Assembly: GCF_002218065.1 (NCBI RefSeq)
Contig: NZ_BDUB01000001.1
Location: 4,621,118 to 4,685,117, forward strand
Direction: 5' to 3'
Length of the DNA: 64,000 bases
Source: Nodularia sp. NIES-3585
GTDB taxonomy: Bacteria > Cyanobacteriota > Cyanobacteriia > Cyanobacteriales > Nostocaceae
This document shows positions 63,860-64,000 of this stretch, piece after piece (the stretch's first letter is position 1; every line of letters begins with the position of its first letter). The notes beneath the pieces are model-generated. The model searched no databases. It saw only the letters and a program-made list of their open reading frames with translations, and had not been told where the DNA came from. The position numbers and the translations under genes were made by a program.

Positions 63860-64000
63860 TTGATTACAGATAAACTATCTAAACCCCAGTTGTTTAAAGG
63901 TATTGCCCTTTTTACACCAGGAGGAGATTTAATTTACTGCATCGACCCTAACAAGCAGGGTCGATGGCATTTGCATTTGTGTGCTGCTTTGCAGGAAATT
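63860..64000 (+). CDS. Start of an unidentified conserved-looking gene, cut by window end
   Basis: 47 residues are visible if translation starts at the TTG at 63860: ITDKLSKPQLFKGIALFTPG, then GDLIYCIDPNKQGRWHLHLC and AALQEI. The frame is open upstream as well, so the start is uncertain, and no strong ribosome binding site is seen. The sequence looks like a folded soluble domain with an unusual HLHLC, not a shadow frame. I do not recognise the family. It may be co-transcribed with pilT. Confidence 0.55.
   Translation, partial: MITDKLSKPQLFKGIALFTPGGDLIYCIDPNKQGRWHLHLCAALQEI

Overview
The window is chromosomal DNA from a filamentous, very probably heterocyst-forming cyanobacterium (Nostocales; Nostoc, Anabaena or Nodularia-like). 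The octamer GCGATCGC (HIP1) recurs through coding and non-coding DNA. Chlorophyll and tetrapyrrole genes (acsF, hemN, hemC), a cyanobacterial short Hfq beside dapF, a KatB-type manganese catalase, a CAAD-domain protein and an XisH relative are present. Heptameric tandem repeats (GGGGAGT, TCATTGG, GGAAGAA) of the kind known from Nostoc are abundant. I found no rRNA, tRNA or CRISPR array.

Layout. 1-420: a transposase tail inserted into a xisH-like gene. 0.6-5 kb: ahcY, an MscS-like channel and two small unknown genes. 5-13 kb: a split surface-polysaccharide locus (three family-4 glycosyltransferases, a PIG-L deacetylase, a large membrane-anchored beta-propeller protein). 13-18 kb: an ABC-2 exporter pair and a secreted helical-repeat protein. 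18-25 kb: a decayed tnpB, Ap4A phosphorylase, a J-domain protein, a Rieske ferredoxin, a VWA protein with a small coiled-coil partner, an HxlR regulator, a 2TM protein and a creatininase-family enzyme, with several small mobile elements between them. 25-34 kb: polyphosphate glucokinase, a Uma2 nuclease-fold protein, an unusual phosphoribosyltransferase, purH, manganese catalase, GlsB, and a divergent hemN/acsF pair that looks like a low-oxygen tetrapyrrole module. 35-43 kb: a KefB-type antiporter, hfq, dapF, ychF, a toxin-antitoxin-like DUF6883/DUF4926 pair beside a HepT remnant, an Orn/Lys/Arg decarboxylase and a Ca2+/cation antiporter. 43.8-52.3 kb: a 1042-residue membrane protein with six tandem repeats, two stress-type proteins, an intact IS200/IS605 element, a CAAD protein and a disordered protein. 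52-64 kb: a metallophosphoesterase/lipid-kinase operon, hemC, glgA, an M23 peptidase, a peptidoglycan-binding protein with a recent internal duplication, wecB, a small membrane protein, a PilT-family ATPase and the beginning of a further gene.

Themes. Cell-envelope work is spread through the window: glycosyltransferases, PIG-L, wecB, M23 peptidase, peptidoglycan-binding protein and PilT. Stress and redox functions are also frequent (KatB, GlsB, general-stress-like protein, BON lipoprotein, Rieske, HxlR). Non-coding DNA is rich in small inverted-repeat elements: at least four MITE-like families, two near-identical palindromes and eight heptamer arrays. One array lies inside the decarboxylase reading frame, where a change of one unit would shift the frame. 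No single stretch is clearly a new system. The best candidates for undescribed biology are the acidic-tailed phosphoribosyltransferase, the six-repeat membrane protein, the DUF6883/DUF4926 pair, the VWA/coiled-coil pair, and the TnpB with a non-canonical active site.
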